NCBI RefSeq assembly: GCF_000317535.1
Contig: NC_019757.1
Location: 3,488,501-3,552,500, forward strand
DNA: 64,000 nt
Direction: 5' to 3'
Source of the DNA: Cylindrospermum stagnale PCC 7417
GTDB lineage: Bacteria > Cyanobacteriota > Cyanobacteriia > Cyanobacteriales > Nostocaceae
In this document: positions 18,463 through 27,842 of the stretch, in pieces
Numbering within the stretch: the stretch's first letter is position 1
Layout of the letters: each line of letters starts with the position of its first letter
Notes under the pieces: model-generated
The model's input: the letters and a program-made list of their open reading frames with translations, nothing else
Database searches by the model: none
Told to the model about the DNA's origin: nothing
Position numbers and translations under genes: made by a program

Positions 18463-20694
18463 TTATGTATCGCCATCTGATGCTTCTGTTTGCTGCTGCA
18501 ATGCTTGTCGAATAGATGACAATAACTCAGGATTGCTCTCTAGTCTTTGCAGCAGCGTCAACGTTACTTCTGTATTAAACGCGGTAAGTTCTGCTTGTTG
18601 TGCAAGAGCTTGTAGAATCCTAAACAATGTTTGCTGATTGCAATGCAGAAGAGTTTGGATATGTAAGCTTTTTACAGTGAGTAATGCGTTTTGGGTATTT
18701 TGGTGTTGACTGCCTAAAGTTTTTTGATATATTGTTAACGCTTGGTTAGATAATTTTTCAGCTTCTGTGTACTTGCCTTGAGAACGGTAAAATTCTGCTA
18801 AGTTGTTGAAAGTTGTGGCGATCTGGGAATGTTCCTCTCCTATAAGCTGAATGTCTATTTCTAAAGCTTTGAAAAAAAAATTTTCAGCTTCTGTGTATCT
18901 ATTTTGAGAATAGTAAAGTGATGCCAAGTTGTGGAAACTGGTAGCGACATTAGGATGTTCTTCTCCCAGCACCCTTTGCCATAGTTTCAAAGCCTTGCGA
19001 TAATGATCTTCAGCTTCTGTGTACTTGCCTTGGGAATAGTAGAGTAAGCCCAAGTTGTTGAAAGTGATAGCGACATTAGGATGCTCTTGTCCCAGTAGCC
19101 TTTGCCTGAGTTCTAAAGCTTTGAGTAAAAGATGTTTAGCTTCTGTGTACTTTCTTTGGGAAATGTAGAGATTAGCTAAGTTGTTGAAAATGGTGGCGAC
19201 ATAAAGATTCTCATCTCCTAGCTGCCTTTGACAAAGTTCCAAAGCTGTGAAAAAAAGAGGTTCGGCTTCTGTGTACCTTTCTTGGCAATTGTAGAGTTCT
19301 GCCAAGTTATTGGAAATGGTGGCGACATAAAGATTTTCATCTCCTAGCTGCCTTTGATATAGTTCTAAAGCTTTGAGAAAAAGAGGTTCAGCTTCCTTAT
19401 ACCTGCCTTGGGATTTGTGGAGTAAAGCCAAGTTGTTGAAACTGGTGGCGACATAAGAATGCTCTTCTCCTAAGCGGGATTTTACTACTGATACAGATTG
19501 CTCACGCCAAGATTCTGCAAGCTTATACAATCCTTGTGCTTCATAAAATGTCCCTAAACCAACAAAAGGCGAAATTAAATTCTCATCGCTGATAGCAGCA
19601 GTCATATTTTGCGCTACTTCTGCTAAATGGGGAATAGCATTTTTCACTGATTTAATAAACTCTTGGGTTGGTGCTTTGGGTATTTGTTTAGCAATGTCTA
19701 CAAAAACATCTGCAAAAGCCTGTTTCCATTCTTCTGCTTGCGGTGATGCTGTGAGTTTGGTTTGCAGAAATTCCCGAATTAAGGGGTGAATTTTATAGCC
19801 ATCTGCGGTATCTTCAACAAACTGAATTAAATGGCGTTCATAAAGTTTGTCATTCGCGGTTTCTACATCAGCAGTATTCCAGTTGAGTAAATTAGTTGCA
19901 GATTCTACCCATTGCCAAGCAAAGATATGTGGTGCAAACAAGCTTAATAACTCAGCAATACTCTGTGTCATGGGTTCGAGTTCTTGCCAACTTAACTCAA
20001 ATGCGGCTTTTAGTCCTCGTTGTGCTGTACTCAGAGTTTTGTGCAATTCCGGGTTGACGGCTTCATCTTCTAGTCGCTGTGCTTTTAGCCGTTGCAACAT
20101 TTTGGCTAATGTCCAATGGGGAGGTTTTTTTGCTAAATACCGCCCGACTAACTCTAAACCTAAAGGCAGATATCCCAACCAATCACACAATTGTTTTGCT
20201 GTTTCTAGTTCCTTTTGTACCCGCTTTTCACCGGCTATGGCTGTGAACAACTGCAAAGCTTCAGCCGGTGACAACACATCTAGCGGTATTTCCTGAATAT
20301 TGGCGTCTAGGTTCCGCAATCTGGTTGTCATTAAGAGGCGGAAACGGTTGGTTTTGGGGAGGAAATCTCGACAATACTCTAAGTCTGTTACATCATCTAA
20401 AACGACCAATACCAGCCCTTCTGGGGGTTGCCAGTGCTGCCAACACCATTCTACTTGTTCTGTGAGATTGAGGGGGTTTCCCTGCCAATTTTGCTGGGGT
20501 ATTTCTAGGTTGAGGTGGAGTTGGGTAAACTGGATGATTGCTGCTGCTAAGTTCGCTTCTCTGGCTGTTAACCAGCAGATTCCACCAGGATAATCAGCTT
20601 GATGAGTTTTTGCGTATCGGGTTGCTAGTTCGGTTTTGCCAACTCCACCCATACCAGCAACGGCGGAAATGGCTACCGCTTGGGGGTTTTGCAA
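18463..20694 (-). CDS. NB-ARC NTPase with C-terminal TPR array (3' part of a gene split by UGA)
   Basis: STAND-type signalling ATPase. Visible are the P-loop GMGGVGKTEL, Walker B LVLVVLDDVTD, the GxP-like LGYLPLGLELVGRYL, and six or more 42-residue TPRs of the kinesin-light-chain type (VATSFNNLALLHKSQGRYKE and so on). The open frame extends upstream to 20808 without an ATG and there encodes SANFVGREHELTQLHEKL, the normal start of this NTPase domain, so the TTG at 20694 cuts into the domain. An in-frame TGA at 20809-20811 separates it from the matching N-terminal domain. Such proteins sense unknown signals; some are anti-phage. Confidence 0.85.
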   Translation of the reverse strand: MQNPQAVAISAVAGMGGVGKTELATRYAKTHQADYPGGICWLTAREANLAAAIIQFTQLHLNLEIPQQNWQGNPLNLTEQVEWCWQHWQPPEGLVLVVLDDVTDLEYCRDFLPKTNRFRLLMTTRLRNLDANIQEIPLDVLSPAEALQLFTAIAGEKRVQKELETAKQLCDWLGYLPLGLELVGRYLAKKPPHWTLAKMLQRLKAQRLEDEAVNPELHKTLSTAQRGLKAAFELSWQELEPMTQSIAELLSLFAPHIFAWQWVESATNLLNWNTADVETANDKLYERHLIQFVEDTADGYKIHPLIREFLQTKLTASPQAEEWKQAFADVFVDIAKQIPKAPTQEFIKSVKNAIPHLAEVAQNMTAAISDENLISPFVGLGTFYEAQGLYKLAESWREQSVSVVKSRLGEEHSYVATSFNNLALLHKSQGRYKEAEPLFLKALELYQRQLGDENLYVATISNNLAELYNCQERYTEAEPLFFTALELCQRQLGDENLYVATIFNNLANLYISQRKYTEAKHLLLKALELRQRLLGQEHPNVAITFNNLGLLYYSQGKYTEAEDHYRKALKLWQRVLGEEHPNVATSFHNLASLYYSQNRYTEAENFFFKALEIDIQLIGEEHSQIATTFNNLAEFYRSQGKYTEAEKLSNQALTIYQKTLGSQHQNTQNALLTVKSLHIQTLLHCNQQTLFRILQALAQQAELTAFNTEVTLTLLQRLESNPELLSSIRQALQQQTEASDGDT

Positions 20695-20808
20695 TTTTTC
20701 ATGGAGTTGGGTTAGTTCGTGTTCTCGTCCGACAAAGTTGGCGGAGCCGGAATATAGAATGTTATTCGGGGGATTTGACTTTACCCGTTCCCGTTCGGGC
20801 GACTGTAG

Positions 20809-21189
20809 TCAATTAAAGGTGATGGGGGAATTATTGAATGTGTTGATTCCGCCCTTGATATTGATCCCTTTCCAATTTTCAATTACGGTTGTTAGCTGCT
20901 TTTCTAGTTCGGGATTCTGGTTTACAGTTTGTCCTAGAGCTTCTACTGCTGCTTGAATATCTGGGTCTGTGGCTGCTGCTTTTTTCACTTCTTCGACTAA
21001 GACGGCTTCGCCAATATCTTCTCGTTCGGCTGCTGCTGTTAAGGCTTTTGCTGTGTCTGGTGATTTCTGCTTCAAGAGTTGCATTACTCGTTCTGAAGCT
21101 GTATCAAAGGCTTTGTCTGTTGACCAGTCGAGGATTTTACCTCCTAGCCAAATTGTAAAGGCGATCGCACCAGCGGTTAATGGCTCCAT
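20809..21189 (-). CDS. N-terminal effector/adaptor-like domain of the split NB-ARC/TPR gene
   Basis: A 126-residue product starting MEPLTAGAIAFTIWLGGKIL, with AGAGG upstream of the ATG. It is helical, with a hydrophobic first segment and a charged middle (SPDTAKALTAAAEREDIGEA), ending in GGINTFNNSPITFN before TGA. Similar N-terminal modules precede the NB-ARC domain in cyanobacterial STAND proteins (recalled, not searched). The next ORF continues in the same frame after the single TGA, so this is probably the 5' part of one ancestral gene rather than a separate gene. Confidence 0.75.
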   Translation of the reverse strand: MEPLTAGAIAFTIWLGGKILDWSTDKAFDTASERVMQLLKQKSPDTAKALTAAAEREDIGEAVLVEEVKKAAATDPDIQAAVEALGQTVNQNPELEKQLTTVIENWKGINIKGGINTFNNSPITFN

Positions 21190-21264
21190 TTCACACCTCT
21201 TTTGACAGCATTCAGAATATTTACTTAGTATCGCATTGTTTTTGGTGACTGTCTTGTTAGACAA

Positions 21265-21550
21265 GAGACAACATAGTGGTTCTCGTTTGGATGCAAGACA
21301 GCTGGGGACACAGCATTGCTGTGTCCCCTACGAATGGTGTGTATTGCAAACGGTAGCAAAGGCCGAAGGGGTGAGACAAAAAAATCAACTTGGACTTGTG
21401 GAGACAGTGCGATCGCTATTCCTAGTAATATCAGCACGATATACTAAGAAAAAGAAAGCGGGTAATTGCTCTCCAAACTCGGCATACTAAAGGAGGGAGA
21501 GAAGTTGAGACCACTCCCTACCAATTCGGCGCGAAGGTGAATAAGCAAAA
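21265..21550. other. intergenic region with a perfect hairpin
   Basis: Contains the inverted repeat GGGGACACAGC-ATT-GCTGTGTCCCC at 21304-21328, not followed by a T run on either side, so it looks like a dispersed palindromic repeat rather than a terminator. The rest shows no coding signal. Confidence 0.5.
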
Positions 21551-22090
21551 ATGAGACGTAAATCAACTGGTAGATCGACTACTACTTCTAAACCCTCTGT
21601 TTTACAATCCCCAATATTTAACTTCACCACGATCGCAATTTTGGGAGGGGTGTTAATTCTAGGAATTGGTATTGGCATTGCTTTTAGTTCTACAACCACG
21701 TTATCTCCATCAAATGTGGCTTCCCGTGAATTTATTGACACCAAAGCCCCAAACCCTGACCTTTGCGTACAGTATGGTGCCAGCGCTATGGTAATGGATG
21801 CCAGACTGTTCGTGACTCTCAACCCGTTTAATGTCTATGTTGCTCAACCGAGTATGCGTCCTGGATGCGTTCTGCGTCAAAATAACTGGGCACTTTTAGA
21901 ACAGAAAAAGCTGATAACTTCTGATCAGGTAAGAGAATGTAAGAATCGTCTGAATACCTTTGGGTTTACGGGTAATTTGGACAGTGAAAAACCTGATATT
22001 CGATGCATATATCAGAATGAATCTGCTCAAAATTTCTTTTTATCGCAACCTGGTGCTGTCGGTACGCCGCAGGATACGGATAGATTCTAG
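21551..22090 (+). CDS. DUF3172 family membrane-anchored protein
   Basis: Conserved cyanobacterial protein of unknown function. The 179 residues have a basic Ser/Thr-rich start, one membrane segment at about 26-46 (IAILGGVLILGIGIGIAF), and a presumably lumenal or periplasmic domain with RPGCVLRQNNWALLEQK and four Cys (CVQYG, GCVLR, ECKNR, RCIYQ). Domain assignment is from recognition of the sequence, not a search. Confidence 0.8.
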   Translation: MRRKSTGRSTTTSKPSVLQSPIFNFTTIAILGGVLILGIGIGIAFSSTTTLSPSNVASREFIDTKAPNPDLCVQYGASAMVMDARLFVTLNPFNVYVAQPSMRPGCVLRQNNWALLEQKKLITSDQVRECKNRLNTFGFTGNLDSEKPDIRCIYQNESAQNFFLSQPGAVGTPQDTDRF

Positions 22091-22182
22091 TTTTGGTTTT
22101 GGGGTAATGGCGATCTAGATCAAAGCAGCAGCGCCCCGCCCCATCGCTTTTTTCCGATGAACCATTACAAATAAGCGATCGC

Positions 22183-22905
22183 TTATTTGCTTTTGGGAAG
22201 CGGTTGACCAAACTCAATCACTTTGATCTCAGGTACATTGGCTGGATAGTTACCGGAATTAGGAGCATTAGGCACATAATTGGGGACTGTAACGCGATTA
22301 AGATTACCCGATTGATTGGGGAAAGTAGCTGGAGGCAGAGTAGTGTCGGGTAGTTGAGAGGAGTTGTTAGGAGTTAAGGGCGGTACAGTGACAAAGGGTT
22401 GCTGTTGGTAGTTATATGGGGTTGGGGATAAGTTATTTGGTGAAGAAGTGCTATTGTTGGCAATGACAGAGCTTAATACCCAGCGAGTGGGGTTTTGTCG
22501 GGAAACAGGTTGCAGTTGCACCTGATTTTGATCTAAAACAGTCCCTGGTGCTAAATCCAAAACAATGCGAGTAACGCTGGCGTTTAACTGGGAAACTCGA
22601 ACGCTTTGGATAGCTCCAGAATAATTTTGTTGAGCGAGAACACGTCCCAATTTAGTATTTGGTATATCGACAACAAGACGCGGGGGTTGAGCAAGGTAAA
22701 AGTAGCTGGGAGTGCTACCTGCCGAGAGGGTAATTTCTAGTTGCAGTTTATTTGGGTTAAAGCGCCAATTATCTAGGGTGGATGCGGGTGCGGCAATACT
22801 GCTGCTTGTTTCAAAGGTAATCGCAGCGTACAAACTCAATAAGGTAATGCCAAATATCTGCTGGTATGAGGGGAAACATTGCCTATTTTTAAGTAACTGA
22901 TTCAT
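22183..22905 (-). CDS. AMIN domain-containing secreted protein
   Basis: The 240 residues carry an N-terminal signal-like hydrophobic stretch (GITLLSLYAAITF). An AMIN domain follows at about residues 45-145 (WRFNPNKLQLEITLSAGSTP, LVVDIPNTKLG, VTRIVLDLAPG). AMIN domains localise amidases and secretin parts in the periplasm. The C-terminal third is a Pro/Asn/Ser-rich linker ending in a short charged tail with no catalytic amidase domain. Role unknown; perhaps cell-wall binding. Confidence 0.8.
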   Translation of the reverse strand: MNQLLKNRQCFPSYQQIFGITLLSLYAAITFETSSSIAAPASTLDNWRFNPNKLQLEITLSAGSTPSYFYLAQPPRLVVDIPNTKLGRVLAQQNYSGAIQSVRVSQLNASVTRIVLDLAPGTVLDQNQVQLQPVSRQNPTRWVLSSVIANNSTSSPNNLSPTPYNYQQQPFVTVPPLTPNNSSQLPDTTLPPATFPNQSGNLNRVTVPNYVPNAPNSGNYPANVPEIKVIEFGQPLPKSK

Positions 22906-22924
22906 TTTTTAATTTCTGATGTAA

Positions 22925-22975
22925 GTAATAGGTAATAGGTAATGGGTAATGGGTAATGGGTAATGGGTAATAGTA
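22925..22975. repeat. tandem GGTAATG/GGTAATA heptamers
   Basis: Six consecutive 7-bp units (GGTAATA, four GGTAATG, GGTAATA) at 22931-22972, then shorter relatives. Classic STRR of heterocystous cyanobacteria, between two co-oriented genes. Confidence 0.85.
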
Positions 22976-23004
22976 AAACCCTCCCCAATGCCCAATACCC
23001 ATTT

Positions 23005-23514
23005 TCAAGGGCTGTTTGACTTCGGAGATGCTTGCTTATCTGTTTGTGGTACAGCGGTAAATTCCAGAGGTTTGGAAATGCCATTAACAGTTAATTGACC
23101 GAGAATACTACCTTTATCTACCAGTGGTATTTGAATTGTGACTGAGTCAGTCGGCTCTTGTTGAGATTGAGGGTTGTTACAAAGGATGGATTTGTCAACA
23201 TTGCCAGATAAGCTTAACTGCCGATCGTGCAGAAGTCCTGAAAGGGGAAGCTTTTGCTCAGTATCTGCGTTGGTGTTTGCTGGTAATAAAGAAGCATTCA
23301 AGTAAATACCCGATTGTTGAATGTTTAAGGTTAGGGTGTTGGATTTCTCACAGTTCGGCAAATTTTCCGCTAGTGTCAGAAGGTAGCGGCTGTTAATTGA
23401 GGGAGCAGTCTTGAGATTACTTTCGCCATAGGCGGTGACAGTTTTAAATAAGATAAGAACTGAACTGATCGCTACTCCATAAAAAGCTAAGGATTTGAAA
23501 TTGAAATGAGTCAT
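23005..23514 (-). CDS. hypothetical secreted protein
   Basis: 169 residues with a signal-like N-terminus (FYGVAISSVLILFKTVTAYG). A Ser/Thr-rich beta-type domain follows, with LTLNIQQSGIYLNASLLPAN and ITIQ-like strands and two Cys (NCEKS, LCNNP) that could pair. I do not recognise the family. It starts eight bases after the stop of the large antiporter gene and probably belongs to that transcript, which suggests a link to ion homeostasis, but this is only context. Confidence 0.6.
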   Translation of the reverse strand: MTHFNFKSLAFYGVAISSVLILFKTVTAYGESNLKTAPSINSRYLLTLAENLPNCEKSNTLTLNIQQSGIYLNASLLPANTNADTEQKLPLSGLLHDRQLSLSGNVDKSILCNNPQSQQEPTDSVTIQIPLVDKGSILGQLTVNGISKPLEFTAVPQTDKQASPKSNSP

Positions 23515-23522
23515 TTTTTTAC

Positions 23523-25712
23523 CTATCTGAGGGCTGGACTTTGAGGGTTAACTTCAGAAAGTACAGAAGCAAGATGAGAGGTAACTTGACTGTAGCGGCG
23601 GGTAATTAGTAGTGAAGAGCGACATTGGATGGCGAGTTGATCTGTGTATCGTCCCAGGGTTTGACGCTCAATACCCCAAGCGCGGCTGGTACCTGCAATA
23701 GTCAGGTCAACCGTTTCTGAAGCAGTGACTACGGCTTGAATTGGCTCTGGGGCTTCAATCGTCTTGATCTCAATGCGATCGCTTACACTAGTCGGCAATT
23801 GCCCCATCATCGTGTGCAGTTCATAACTCAATTCGTCTTTCACTTGATTTTCAGAAACCACCCGTAAAATCTGCAACATACAAGTATCACGATTGAGCAG
23901 CAGTCTCAGAGCCAGTATCAGTGCCAAATCATCATGAGTATTTGCAGAGTAGGGAACCAACAAGTTTTCTAATCGCTCTCCTCCTCTGTCAACAAACACC
24001 GCCACATCTACTGGTGCAGTAGAGAGAATTTGACCGACTCTTCCACCTAAGCGATTAGTACTAAAAGCTGGGCGATGCCATCCCACTAAAATTAAATCAG
24101 CTTGCTCATTTTTGGCTATCTGTGCTGTTTCCCTAGCGACATTGCTCGATATCCCGACGATAGGATGCAGATGAGAGCGTATTGTCGGTGGTTCTAGAGT
24201 ATTAATCACTTCTTCAAGCTGTTGCTGACGCTGGGTAATTAATCGGTCAACCTCAATAGGGGTACTCTCAAAGCCATAGTCTTCTTCAAATTCAATCAGA
24301 CTGAGGGGATTAACAATGGTGGGTTGTCGGTAATTGAGAGAGATAGCTACTGCCAACTGTAGCAACCCTTTTTGCGTACTAGGATTAGCCACTGGTACCA
24401 AAATCCGGTAGGGACGAACGTAAGATTCACCAGCAGTGACCTCTGTAACCGTTTCTGCTTCTGAATCTGGTTCTACTACATCTAACCTGATCAGCTTTTT
24501 CGGATATGTCCATTCCAACAGTGGTGAAGTCATAAATGTGGTGACTAATGCCATGATCACCAGCATGGTAAATAGTAGGGGTGAAATTACTCCTAACTCC
24601 AAACCGATATTGAGTACGATCAACTCAGTCAAACCACGAGTATTCATTAACCAACCGAGTGCAGAGGCTTCCCGTTTATTAACGCCACCAACACGTGCTG
24701 CTACATAAGTACCAATATACTTGCCTGCGATCGCCACTCCTAACACCAATCCACACAACAGCCATAACTCAGGACGGTTCAGCAAGCCGATTTGCGTCCG
24801 CAATCCACTGTAGGCAAAGAATATTGGTAGCAAAAATATCAGGACAAAATCTTCGGTTTTGATCGCCAATTCCCGGACTAAATCTGCGTTCTTGGGCATA
24901 GCTGCGCCCAGTAAAAATGCCCCAAAAATCAGGTGAATGCCGATTAGTTCGGTGATTAAGGCAGAAGCAACCACTGCCATATAAATCCCAGCCAGAACAA
25001 ATTGACTCAAGCGTCCAGTGCGGCGATGGTAAGTAGCAAGACGTTTGAGGAACCAGCGCCCTACGGTGAACATAAAGCCGATGTAGAGCAAGCTTGCAAG
25101 TATGGTGAGGACAGCTTGTTGATCGATGCTACCATTGCGAGCTACGGCGATCGCTATTGCTAACAAACACCAAGCCGTGACATCATCTACTGCTGCACAG
25201 GTTAACGCCAATGTTCCTAAGCGTGTCCCTTGCAAATTATTTTCCGTAATAATTCGTGCTAGCACGGGAAAAGCTGTAATCGACATCGCCGCCCCCAAAA
25301 ATAGGGCAAAGGCGGTAAACGAGACAGTACCGTTGGAAACCAGAGGATAAAGCACTACTGCTAGCAGTGTTCCTAAGGAAAAGGGCACTAAAATACTGAC
25401 ATGAGAAGTCAAAATTGCTATTTCTAACTGCCCACCGAGATACTTTGGATTTAGTTCTAGCCCAATGAGGAACATGAAAAATATCAGTCCCACCTGAGAC
25501 AAAACATTGAGATAAGGAATAGTTTCTGGTGGAAACAGGGTAACTGCTGCATGGGGGGCAATCAAACCAAATAGAGAAGGGCCGAGCATAATCCCGGCAA
25601 CAATCTCACCAATTACCAATGGTTGCTTAATTGAGCGGAATGCCAGCCCTACTAGGCGTGACAGTCCAATCACAATCAGCACCTCAACCAGGACAAGAAT
25701 AACTATGTGCAT
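23523..25712 (-). CDS. CPA2-family cation/proton antiporter with C-terminal universal-stress domains
   Basis: The 729-residue protein has about 12 membrane segments up to residue 400 of the Na+/H+ exchanger (KefB-like) type: GEIVAGIMLGPSLFGLIAPH, GLIFFMFLIGLELNP, and the TCAAVDDVTAWCLLAI motif with the ion-binding Asp pair. Residues about 430-700 form two tandem USP-like domains (RPYRILVPVAN and LENLLVPYSAN). It exchanges K+ or Na+ for H+ across the plasma or thylakoid membrane; ion specificity cannot be read. A paralogue without the USP part is next upstream. Confidence 0.92.
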   Translation of the reverse strand: MHIVILVLVEVLIVIGLSRLVGLAFRSIKQPLVIGEIVAGIMLGPSLFGLIAPHAAVTLFPPETIPYLNVLSQVGLIFFMFLIGLELNPKYLGGQLEIAILTSHVSILVPFSLGTLLAVVLYPLVSNGTVSFTAFALFLGAAMSITAFPVLARIITENNLQGTRLGTLALTCAAVDDVTAWCLLAIAIAVARNGSIDQQAVLTILASLLYIGFMFTVGRWFLKRLATYHRRTGRLSQFVLAGIYMAVVASALITELIGIHLIFGAFLLGAAMPKNADLVRELAIKTEDFVLIFLLPIFFAYSGLRTQIGLLNRPELWLLCGLVLGVAIAGKYIGTYVAARVGGVNKREASALGWLMNTRGLTELIVLNIGLELGVISPLLFTMLVIMALVTTFMTSPLLEWTYPKKLIRLDVVEPDSEAETVTEVTAGESYVRPYRILVPVANPSTQKGLLQLAVAISLNYRQPTIVNPLSLIEFEEDYGFESTPIEVDRLITQRQQQLEEVINTLEPPTIRSHLHPIVGISSNVARETAQIAKNEQADLILVGWHRPAFSTNRLGGRVGQILSTAPVDVAVFVDRGGERLENLLVPYSANTHDDLALILALRLLLNRDTCMLQILRVVSENQVKDELSYELHTMMGQLPTSVSDRIEIKTIEAPEPIQAVVTASETVDLTIAGTSRAWGIERQTLGRYTDQLAIQCRSSLLITRRYSQVTSHLASVLSEVNPQSPALR

Positions 25713-26097
25713 GATTTCCTCTAAAGCGACTACCCAGGTTATTTAAGATGATCCTTTAAATAACTGGAAAATATTAAGTTTATTAAACACACCCTAGGTT
25801 CGTTCGCACTCAGTTGTGATGTTAATTATTGTTAGTACCAAGATCAACCGTAAAAGATTAATTATTATGAATTTAATAGCTAACGGTAAAACAAATCAGG
25901 AATTAGCAATATCAAGCAATATTCAGGTAAACAGACCATAATTCTGATATTTTAGATTTGTAGTAGTGCCGCTTAAACAATACTACTACAAGGTAATTTT
26001 TAACAAAAACAAAACTCTAAGTATATTGATCTGCTAAAGCCCTACGTAATGAGTATCAAGCAGGTGATTGACAACTCAAGCCTCTGATTAAATTTGC
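25713..26097. other. 385-bp gap between the two antiporter genes
   Basis: AT-rich, no coding signal or clear terminator. It presumably holds the promoter of the downstream antiporter. An imperfect pairing AGGTTATTTAAGATGATCC / TTTAAATAACTGG is visible near 25735-25765. Confidence 0.4.
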
Positions 26098-27387
26098 TTA
26101 AACAGATGATTTTACATAGCTTGTACCTTGCAACAATAAGGCAACTAGCGGTGAAGCCATGAGTGTAGTAATGATAGCCATAATAACCATAATCGTGAAT
26201 AAAGTTGGGGTGATTATGCCTTGCTCAAGACCAATATTGAGGATGATTAACTCCATTAAACCGCGAGCATTCATCAGAGCGCCAATAGTTGCAGATTCAC
26301 GCCAATTTTCACCCGCCAATTTTGCTGCTAACATACAAGCGATACCTTTACCGAGAATAGCGATCGCTATAATTAAGATAGTAATTCCCCACAAAGTTGG
26401 TGTGTTGACTAATCCAATTTGAGTGTTAAGACCAGAAAACACAAAAAATATTGGTAGTAAAAATGCAGTAGTCAAATACTCAGTGCGTTCCTGTATTTGT
26501 TGGGCAAATTCACCCCGTGGCATCGCTGTACCCAAAATAAACGCACCAAACACTGCATAGATGCCCATTGCATCGGTAAACCAAGAACCTAACATCAAAA
26601 CAATCAATACTAAAGTCAGGGTTTGAACCGTTACACCACCGTCACGGTTTGTCATCCGAGTAAAAATGGTAAATACCGGACGCCCGACAAAAATTGACAA
26701 TAGCACATAGCCGATACCACCACCGATAGCAAAGATGGCAATACTGAGGTTCGCTTTCAGACTAGCTAGAACAATAGCCAGTAAACACCATGCAGTAGCA
26801 TCATCCATCGAACCCGCAGCTAATGCCAAAGTTCCGAAGCTGGTTTTGGCAATACCACGCTCATACAGCATTCGGGCTAACATGGGAAAAGCAGTAATCG
26901 ACATAGAAGCGCCTAGATATAAAGCCGCTGCCCAAGGAGTTACGCCAGGTTTGAACAGTTCAGCTTTGCCATACAATAAAAAAGCTGCTGCTGCACCTAA
27001 AGTAAATGGTGCAAGTATTCCCGCACCAGAAATCAAACCTGCACTTTTGATGCGCTGCTTAATCAAATCGGTATTAAATTCTAAGCCAATCAAGAACATA
27101 TAAATTACTAACCCAATCTGACTGATGGCAAAGAGAATTGACATTGAGGGGTTAGGAATCTTTGCTCCCGTTGCCAGCAAGATTGGTGCATTGGGAAATA
27201 TCCATTGCTGCAAGTCTGGGGCGATTAAGCCAAACAATGATGGACCCAACATGACACCGACGATCATTTCGCAAACTACGTCAGTTTGCTCAAAATAGCG
27301 CCGCCCGACAATAGTTATTAGCCGACAAACTACCAAAATGATAGTTAGTTGTAGTAATAGCTTCAGTACTAACTCAAAATTCGACAT
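26098..27387 (-). CDS. CPA2-family cation/proton antiporter, membrane domain only
   Basis: The 429 residues align well with the membrane part of the neighbouring 729-residue antiporter: GVMLGPSLFGLIAPDLQQW, GLVIYMFLIGLEFNTDLIKQ, and AAGSMDDATAWCLLAIVLAS with the conserved Asp pair. It ends just after the last membrane helix, with no cytoplasmic domain. The two genes look like an old tandem duplication in which only one copy carries the regulatory USP domains. Confidence 0.92.
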   Translation of the reverse strand: MSNFELVLKLLLQLTIILVVCRLITIVGRRYFEQTDVVCEMIVGVMLGPSLFGLIAPDLQQWIFPNAPILLATGAKIPNPSMSILFAISQIGLVIYMFLIGLEFNTDLIKQRIKSAGLISGAGILAPFTLGAAAAFLLYGKAELFKPGVTPWAAALYLGASMSITAFPMLARMLYERGIAKTSFGTLALAAGSMDDATAWCLLAIVLASLKANLSIAIFAIGGGIGYVLLSIFVGRPVFTIFTRMTNRDGGVTVQTLTLVLIVLMLGSWFTDAMGIYAVFGAFILGTAMPRGEFAQQIQERTEYLTTAFLLPIFFVFSGLNTQIGLVNTPTLWGITILIIAIAILGKGIACMLAAKLAGENWRESATIGALMNARGLMELIILNIGLEQGIITPTLFTIMVIMAIITTLMASPLVALLLQGTSYVKSSV

Positions 27388-27842
27388 TTGAATTTCCCTA
27401 TGCAGAAATAGCGAGATTTAGAAGTAAAGTATAAAGCTAAGTTTAATTAACTGTAGATTAGGTTAATACAGTGTAATGCACTCTAGGATGCTAGAATTTA
27501 CTTTATAAATCATTTTTCCAGAAAGTAAACATAGCAATATTCAGTCAAGAGGAGAAAAAAATAATCAAAAATAGCTAAAATTGTAGAATTACAAAAAAAA
27601 ATAAATCAGAATAATTTACTAGATAAAAATCCCTAAACACAAATTAGTGTTTGAAAATTTTTATTATTTCAATTAAGACTAATATATTGACCATAAATAT
27701 AGTAATTAATTATATATTAATTTGTGAAAAAGCTTTATTTATGGAGCTTGTTAAAGTCATAAAAATGACATCATTTTTGACGCCTATCTCTTGCCGAAAA
27801 TGATATCAGCCAGCATTACTATTGAGTTTACAGTTTTAGTTA
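27388..27842. other. 455-bp AT-rich gap
   Basis: Strongly AT-rich with A-tracts and T-tracts, no reading frame of note. It may hold the antiporter promoter. I see nothing specific. Confidence 0.4.

Larger units (their letters stand above)
18463..21189 (-). pseudogene. whole NB-ARC/TPR gene interrupted by one in-frame UGA
   Basis: The two parts are in the same frame (570 bases between their outer start positions, divisible by three), and the sequence after the stop continues with a plausible linker and then FVGREHELTQL. Everything else is intact. The stop context is UGA CUA. It may be a recent nonsense mutation, a leaky stop, two split proteins, or a sequence error. Confidence 0.65.

Noticed and set aside
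18714-19470. Regular 126-bp periodic repeats that could look like a repeat array
   Set aside because: They are TPR-coding repeats in the NB-ARC gene, with protein-level conservation and variable third positions; not CRISPR.
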